Below, one piece after another: positions 14,901 through 23,800 of a DNA stretch of 64,000 nucleotides. The DNA is from Hymenopus coronatus (lineage: Eukaryota > Arthropoda > Insecta > Mantodea > Hymenopodidae): positions 370,858,632 through 370,922,631 of the forward strand of contig CM060900.1 of the NCBI GenBank assembly GCA_030762935.1, given 5' to 3'. The position numbers and the translations under genes were made by a program. The notes below the pieces were generated by a model, which did not search any database, was not told where the DNA came from, and saw only the letters and a list, made by a program, of their open reading frames with translations. Position 1 is the stretch's first letter. Every line of letters begins with the position of its first letter.

Positions 14901-17900
14901 ATGGTGTTAGTCAACTTTGTGGGTAGCTGGCAAGCTTCGACGTTTGCCCATATTGGGTTTAAAGGATTTACTTTTGACCTGACTGTTAGCCCCAATCAGG
15001 GGCGTATTTACGGGGTGGGACGAACGGTACCGCAAACCCCCACAGAAGCCTTCACAAAAAAAAAAATGCCTACAAGTTCTTCCATTTCTTTTAATTTAAA
15101 AGTGACACATTTATTGAAATTCTCCGTCATAAACAGCTTTCTGCTATACCACAGAAATAAGGAATATAATTATTTAACTTAATATAAACAGCATTATAAA
15201 AGAAGATAATCTGTAGCCTTTGTATGGGTTAGTCGCTTTCCAACCAGGGACTGCTGGCACGGCTTACATTCCTACAGCTATCTACAACATCTCTGCCTGT
15301 TGGTTCAGCACTACTTATGAATAGCATTAGTGTAATGTGTATCGAGGAAATATTTAGAAAGTGTTAATCAGTTAATCATAACCTTTTCAGGCATCAAGTA
15401 TATTAATGGGGAAAAAAAATGGTAGGCTTACACCGGTATCAGCAATATTTATTCTTTTATTAAAAGGAAAACAGCTGGATCAACTTCAGAAAGTGACAAA
15501 GGACGTTAAAACTGACCAGTCCAATACCAGACAAACAATGTACCGCTGGGTTTTCCGTTAGTAAAGCTTCGACGTCTTAAGTTCATTCTCAGCCAAACCA
15601 CATCTCATTTCATTAATCCTAATGACATTGGACTGTTTACCTGTATAGGTAGGGTAAAGAAAGATACTTCATTAGTTATTTTAAGATTTCATAATTGCTG
15701 CTTTGTGTTCTTAAATTATTTTATTAAAAACTAATTTGATTATTTTTCTGCTTTTGTAGCACATGAAAACCAGCCCCGCGGACACACTGCTCGCCAGGCA
15801 ACTACGTGCGAATTGTTGCCCGCCACGAGCAGATACAACAACAAATAGGTAAACATGTAATAATTAGATAATAAGGAAATAACAAATAATGTAATGCAAA
15901 GGACTATATTTACAAAGCGTAGTCGAAACAGCTTCGCTGCAATATATAACAACTGACGGGCAACAGTGAGTAGTCTAGTACTTGTGGCCGGTTTTTTGTG
16001 CGCCGCTCTGTAGACCTTATTTATTCATGTTTATTCGAGTTCTTTAATCAATTAACCATTATTTTTTTCATTAAAATTACGTACAGTGCAAGTTATTCAT
16101 GCAAATCAAACTCCAGTACCATGCATTAATCATAATATAGAATAAGTCTACAAAGCTGATAAACCAAATCGCATTGTTATTTGAGCTTCAGACACTGGAA
16201 GATTTAAGTAAGAAAAATAAAAATGAAGTATTATTGTATCAAACATGGTGAACAACTGATTGCATTTAAACTAATAAATAAACGTTTATGCTTGGCGGTA
16301 TATGTGAAATAGTTGGTACATGTCCTCTTTCTCGAAACAATTTTTAGAATTGCCCAAAAAAATATATTTTTTATGTGATAGTCATTCCATGGCTGGCGCT
16401 ATATCCGCCGAGGAACTAGGAAAGTTGACTCATGGTAAGTTCATTATAATCACAAATTTTTAGCCGATTTTCACATAATTTTTATGAATAATATTCATTA
16501 GTTATTTCCTTGCAGGTTCAAGAGAAATAAGGGAACATATCAGGCTAATGCAATAGTCAAATATACTAAAAGCTGGTCGTCAAGTGAGACTTTGACCTTC
16601 CGTTCCCTTTGCATGGTCAGGAATAAAAAAAAATACATATGACACCTTCCCATTTGGGAAAAGCATTATTGGAAAATGTATACCAATAACGAGGAATAAC
16701 TCTAAAATAAAACATTTACTTGTCATAAATTCTGTTTTAATGAGGTCTACAATTTTTGTGTAGCATGAGTTTTTATCTATATCTTATGGTTTATCGCTTT
16801 TGCTATCCTCCAGAATGAAGAAGGCTTCAGAGGCTATTCCCAGAAAGCTCAAGATATGCATTTTAATTGCCTCTAAATTTCTTTAATATATAGTGGCATT
16901 TAATCCGAACTGTTAGAGCCATTTTTGAGAAAATAAGTTTCAAAAGTATTCCTTATAAACGGTAGTTTGGGATGGATGGGGAATTGTCTTAAAAATCTCC
17001 GCGTCGTATGTTCGAAAAATGCTAAACTCAAATACCAAGTTTGGCACTTAACCTACTTTTATTTAGTTATGCTGTTCACACACACACACACACACACACA
17101 CCCACACCACCCCCACATCCCCACCCACACACCCACCCCCACACCCCCACCCACCCCCACATCCCCACCCACACACACAAACACACACACACACACATGG
17201 ATCTAATTCTAAAAACGCTTTTTCTGGGATTCACGTGTCCTCAAAAATGCATTTTCGATAAAATATCACCGTTGAATTCCTGGATGGATTGCAATACCTT
17301 TACTACCTATTTCGCACATTGTACGTGAAAGAGAAAGAGAAACTAAAAATACAAGCTAAACCTAAAATATGAAGGTTTAATAATTAATTAAATTTTAAAC
17401 AAAAATATTAAGTGATATCAAACCGTAATTTACACGTTTAGATCACAAATGAGTCTACAACTGAAACTCTTTCGTTCCTTTAATTTGTTTGGTAATGTAC
17501 AATATCATCTAAAATTAAATATGAAGTCCAAAAGTAAAACTAAGGCTGTATTGATTATGCAAAAAGGAAAGTAAGTTTTATTTATGGAGCTCTTTAATGC
17601 TACAGTTCTCAGCATCCCATTTAGGCGTGAAAGACTGCTTAATTTTCCGCACAGACCGTTTTATCAGTTTTGAGGTTTTACGTGCCATAAATCTACAACA
17701 TGGGATCAGCTTCTTTACTTCCTTTCCGAAGGAAGCTATGCTAAGTATTTTTATGCCCAAAAAAGATCCATCACCTCCGCCAGATATGAACCCACGATCT
17801 TGGGAACTAGAGGCTAGCATGTTATCCCAAAACCACAGAGGACTATTGATATTGCAGATTTTTTTAAATGCTGGCGTGATGAGGAGGGAGGGTTACTCCA

Positions 17901-20832
17901 AACTCCTGGAAATTTCAACTAAATAAAGTATTCTTGACCCTCCCCCCGAGCCAAATTCTACGTACACCACTGGCCCCTATAGATTATAATTATATTTAAA
18001 ATTGCTTTTTGCTTCAATCAATACCTTCAACATTTTATCTCAGAATATCAAGAGCTGAAGTAACAGTTATGAAAAGAAGTATTTTATTTTCAACCATAAC
18101 AAGAAAGAAGCATAACCAAACAGTTTCAAGTGCAAGGACAGAATTTTAAGCATTTAGCTAGTGATGGGCACTATCAAATGTTTTTGACAATCAAATGTAT
18201 TACCTTAGGTGAAATGTTTATTGAATTATTCTATTTTCATTCATATTTAAAAGCTATTTATTTTTTAAAAAATGTGTGAAGTGGTGGCATAAAATAGGTT
18301 AGTAAGTAATCAGTTTTCATTTTTACTTAAAAATACAATGTAATAGTCATTCTAGCCCTCGGGAAGTATAAAAGACTTTAGTACACCTTATTTTGCAATA
18401 TTAAAACACATAACAATTTTCAGTTATTCTCTAGTAATTAAAGCGTTAAGTAATTCTATCAGACTCAGTCACACTGGTACATAGGTATAACTTTAAAATG
18501 GAACGGTGAATGTTTTAAATAAAAACATATAAAAAAATATATTTCCCTTTTTAAAATTATCTATCTATTATCTATATATTATCTAATTTCTGATTATGTC
18601 TGGTTCAGGTTTAGCATTTTGAGGTTATTTTACACAGATTATATTGTACTTATTAATATTTTGTATCTATTTGATTTCAGGTTAAAATAAATGTGCCAAA
18701 GATTATTCCTCATAATATGGGGAAACCTTGATTTAGTAATTAGGTAGTTCTTATTCTGTATTTCTGAAACTCTGTTCTAAGTTTGATTAAATGATACTTT
18801 AAGCAAATGCTGTTTTGGTTTTAATTTAATTTTAAGGCATAGCTTCTTACATTCCAAGCTTCATATGGGCATCTGCTTCTCAGTTTTAATGCACAAACGA
18901 GTAGGAACTAACAATAGTTTTTTCTGGCTGTTGACTAGCTAGGAAACATAAACTTTACTAGAGCTTGTTATACCCAAAAATATTTTAGAATTAATATTTT
19001 GGTATTTATTTAGGGGTACAACAATCTCCATTCCCATCTCTGGGTGATTTGATTGGTTAATCAGCCCAAAATAGCAACTACTCTTAGCAGTATTTTTAAT
19101 GCACATGCTTAGAACAGAGTGTATGCTCTAGTAGACCATCTGCTATTTGATTTCTTGCTTTGTAGTTGATATGTAGCATTCTTCAGAACAATCTTTATGG
19201 CTAATTCCAAAAAGAATGTTAAATAAAGAAAATAAAACAGTCGACTCTTTATGCACTCTAGAATGGACTTGGCAACATATCTGCATTGGTTCATTAATAA
19301 AAGTGACTTGAAAAGTGATTGGAAACTATTGACTGCCAAACAACTAATAGTACAGTAACATTTTAATACCAAATAAAAACATAATATTTGGGTAACGAGC
19401 AAATAACTGATAGACGATTATAGAATATTCCAACAGTTTTCATTCGATAGTGCCCATCACTATTTTAAACAGGAGACAAAATGTGTATGTTATTCAACTG
19501 TTTATGTGCAGGCCCTAACTTTAGTCTTACAATACTTTTTCATTTAGATTTTGCAAAACTGATTACTCTGAATTTTTGTTATGATTTCTAAAATAAATCG
19601 TGTATACAATCTGTGTAATGTGAGATCTTTCTATACTTATGGGTTTTTCAGTATGAGCATGGTGAATGATGAAAAGCTTTCCACTCATAAAACAATTCTA
19701 CTTCAGCCACAAGTTGTATAAATAACTAATAATGAAATGCAACAATGAGATGACTTTTTCAATCACAATTTATCTTTTTATGTATCCTAGAAAGTATTCA
19801 ATAAATGCTTATTTTCCTGTCTACTTCCTCTTAGAATGTGACTGTTATTCACCAAAAATACTTTGAATTATCTAATGCTGAAGCAATATAAATCCTTAAC
19901 AACATTCTATGGCTTAAAAAGAAGGTAATTAGGCATGATAATTAGAGACCCGAGGAAACGGTGAATAACATTTTTAGAAACCGCTAAAAATGAATGACGA
20001 TAAAAGAAGTTGATATAAAGGGCTCATATATGTGGAAAGCCGTTAATAAAATGATAAAATCATTAAATAATTTAAGGCAGTTTTAATACATTGTAATGTC
20101 CTGAAAATAAATACTACATAAAATTAATTACTGTTGCAAGTAATGCTTTTTTAACATTTGTAATACAATGTTATATTGTCTCATTTTACGAAATATTTTC
20201 CAGCATTATTTCCACATTTTGTGGCTATGAATTAATGCATAAACCTGAGAAGATATTTTCTAAGTAGGAAAAGGCACACTTAGAATTAACTTTGGATGGT
20301 AGAATCCATTGTACTAAGATATTTCTTCTCAACGAATATTGGGTATTCACTCCTCATTGCCAGTAATGTAGTCACATTATTAATCTTCTCCATATTTACT
20401 GCTGTTTGTTACTGGCCTTCAAAGCACTGGACCCTTCAGCTAGCTCCTGAGGTAATAAATCAATATTCCTTTATCAAATAATTTCCTATACCAGGGTCAT
20501 ATCCACACTGCTGGTGTGCTGGAGTTTCATTCCACATGCGTTCTTTCACATGCCAGGAAATCTACTCACATGGGGCTGTCACATTTAAGCATACTTAAAA
20601 AGCTCCTGTAATCTTTCACAGTTTTGCCACTAAGAAATTGATTGACTGCCGCTGCTGTCAAGTGGTCAGGGTTCTGGCTTCTCAACCAGAGGTCCTGTGC
20701 TTGATTTCCAGCTGGCCCAGGTAAGTTTTCTTTAACTAGACTCATTTTCGTATCCCCTAAATAGTTTGGAAGTATGCTTATGAGGGTAATTCGTGTGTTT
20801 AATTGTATAATACTGAAAAAAAAACTAACATA

Positions 20833-20890
<58 letters not shown>

Positions 20891-23800
20891 TTATAGTTTC
20901 ACTCATGGAGAAAACACCGCTAGTTGTTTCTAGAAGCAATGCCCCCGATATGACCACAGAAGTTAAAAGCGACTGTATAAATGAAACACGTCGTCCTCCG
21001 AGGTCTAGGGAAACATACTAGCCAGGGTCGCGAGTTCAAACCCGGCGGAGGGCGATGGATTTTTTGGACGTAAAAATCCTTAGCTTTACTCCCGTCGGAA
21101 GGGAAGTAAAGACGGCGGTCCCGTGTCGTTGATCTACGACACATAAAAGAATCTCAAGCCTGAATAAGAGGCCTCTGAGAAAAATGAAGCAGTCTTTCAA
21201 GCCCAATATATATTGGAGTTGAGAGCCACAGCAGTTATAACAGCATCCATAAATAAAACTTAATTTCATTTATAAATAGGGGAAAAATCGATTCTCTACA
21301 AATATTCTGTGCGTTTTGTTATATTCCTTCTTGAGTCGATCAATTCAATCAATGAATGCGTTACAATTTTGAATCGTAAGAATGTTGGGATGCTTAAAGC
21401 CGGATTACAATGAACTGAGCGGAAAGTGGAAGGTTAGCACACTAACATTATTTAGGGCTGATGTAACTATAATGTATTTAGCTTTAAGTTGATCCTCGCC
21501 AAAACTGCGACCAGTGTACCGTTATAATGTAGCCTTCTGCCATCCAAGCCAGGAATGCAGTCATGCTTTCACAACCACGTGGCGCGTATATGCGGCCCTT
21601 ATTTCGATAACCTAAACGATAACTGAAATATTCGATTAGGTAAAATGATGATAATATTGAGTCACAACAAAATAAATGGGTGCACATGTAATAGTTAACT
21701 CTAAAAACACGAGCGAAAAAATATGTATACGACAGATTACATGTATTCGCTTTCTGAAAGTGGCTCTATTCACTCCATATCAGAATCGTCATCTGGGCTG
21801 TTTGTGCTGCTGCTTTATACTCAAAGTTTGATAGCCAGGTTATTAATAGCGGTGTCACTTCAACTATCCATCTCCCAAAACAACGCTTCTTCTTTCGTTA
21901 CATGCACCACTTTGTCAACTCATTTTTTAAAAAAGAATTGTGCACTATTGCGCGAATTCCATTTTCCTCAAAATCGTCACATTCTTGCTTCGGGTATTTC
22001 ACGCGCTTTCTTTTTTTCCCGGGGTAACCATTCTTCCCGTTTCATATTTCTTCGCGAGCACTGTTTATAGTTGTAGCCGAAAAACCGGTGAACTCGGATG
22101 TTAATTTGGCCGCTTACTTTACGAGAAGCGTTGAATATTTCTTACAAAACTTAAAATTAGCATTCAACACTTTGTTTTTTCACCACTAGTTAACGGTTTA
22201 CAAGCTTTATGTTTTATGTAACTTGGCGAAGATGCAAGAGAAAATTCATGGCGACCGCCCTCCATGATTCTAAACCGCAACAAACAGCAACCATAACTAC
22301 TGTAAACAATATTGCGGAAATCAGGTGACTCATACAAATGGCATGTTGACACTTGTAGCTCTGATTATAGGTACGAATCGGCGTCAATTTAACTCTTAGT
22401 TATTTATATAGTGTTATACTATTTAAGAATTGATTCGTTCTGAAATTTAGATATTAGCATGAGATTACATTCTTGGGCGCACTACTACTGTGTTGTACCG
22501 CGGTGTAATGGCCACGTGGATCCGTTTTGGTGCGGATCAACCCAAGATTCAATACATAATAGAGTTTGGCTGACAAACTTCTTCCCGTTACGTTAATTTT
22601 GATGACATAGTAATTAGAACCAATCGCGTGAAGACAGTAGCAGCATGAAGGGATAAAAACTACCATCCATGAGCTATTTCCGTTTCGCTAAGTGCAGCAT
22701 TAACTTAATGCCCCTTCCTGTCACGTTAAGTTCAATTATAATTTCGGCGTGCCTTTTCTCCATACCATCATTTGATTAGTCTTCTGCTCTCGAAGTTTCT
22801 AACCAGATTTTCAATATTTCTTCCAGCTCCTTATGTTTTAAATGTTGAGTATTTTCATTTTTTGTACTTAGTTGGGCTGCATCCTGAAGCACTGGATGTA
22901 GTGCTTTCTCTGCTTTTGATCACTGAATTCTATGTGGACACAGAAATTAGCAACTCGCGAAAGGTAATATGGAAGCTCTGTCTGCCCATGCATGGAGAAT
23001 TAATAGAACACATACTGTGGACACAAACACGAGCGTGAGAACTTGCCGCCCCTCGGTCAAACTCGGAAACTTTGGGAGACTCGGTAGTTTGAATTTCAGC
23101 TGCACGGTGAACCGATGGTGTAATTATGCCATAGAGCGCACAAACATTCTTATACTGCACTCTACAAATTATGCCATTCGGCTGAAAGGTTAACCGACAG
23201 TTTTAATTGCCATGTACTACTACAGATGATAAAAGTCCGAACATTTGTGAGACACCCGACCATTTTCGTGTGACCGGGAATGAAAAGGACGTCAGTGTCT
23301 AGACATTCGTGCATAGCATCTAACGTTGTAGCACTTTGCTTGACATCTTTTCATGAATCCTGCTTTGTTTGCCTTGTGACCTGTTATCTCGAGTTTCTTC
23401 ATAGTATCAGTCTATTCCAATCTACTATGGAGTTGTAGAATTTACATGTGCATATTTTCTTTTCGCATTTAAACAAAATCCTTCTTGTCGAAACTCTGCA
23501 CTGGCATTAAAATCGGCATTTTAGAAAAAGAAATCAAACTCGCAGACTTTTGTTTTTTTATTTGTCCAAGTCTCAAAGAAATCCTCGTCTAATGCTTTGT
23601 TCACTGTTTCGCGCAAATATAACACCTGGCAATTCAACAAGAAAAATAACTTCTCATTCACTTTATAATGGCGCCAACTGCACTAACTTTGAATTCCATT
23701 GTTGAACTGAAAGAAGCGAAAGTAATTGTAGCGTCGCAATTATGGTGTTCTTTTTCCCAAATGCCCCAACGGATCCACGTGGTGATTATTGCGCATAATT

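Larger units (their letters stand above)
14997..17972. mobile_element. hAT-like DNA transposon, old, with nested insertions
   Basis: The left end starts CAGGGGCGTATTTACGG; the reverse complement of the right end starts CAGTGGTGTACGTAG. They share CAG-GG-GTA, the usual form of hAT ends. The flanks GCCCCAAT (14989-14996) and GCCCCTAT (17973-17980) match at 7 of 8 positions, an 8-bp target duplication typical of hAT. The interior has no intact transposase; a short frame near 15450-15520 ([17 protein letters not shown]) resembles the basic Ser-rich N-terminus of some hAT proteins but is weak. A copy of the ~0.9-kb repeat and a SINE are inserted inside. Position: CAPS intron. Confidence 0.7.

Noticed and set aside
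17578..17926. Overlapping frames of 80 and 109 codons on both strands
   Set aside because: Both lie within a SINE and are not conserved in the other copies.
22454..22666. Possible THAP-like zinc finger start ([10 protein letters not shown], plus strand)
   Set aside because: Only the first Cys pair resembles the domain; the later Cys-His pair and core residues are absent and the frame ends soon.
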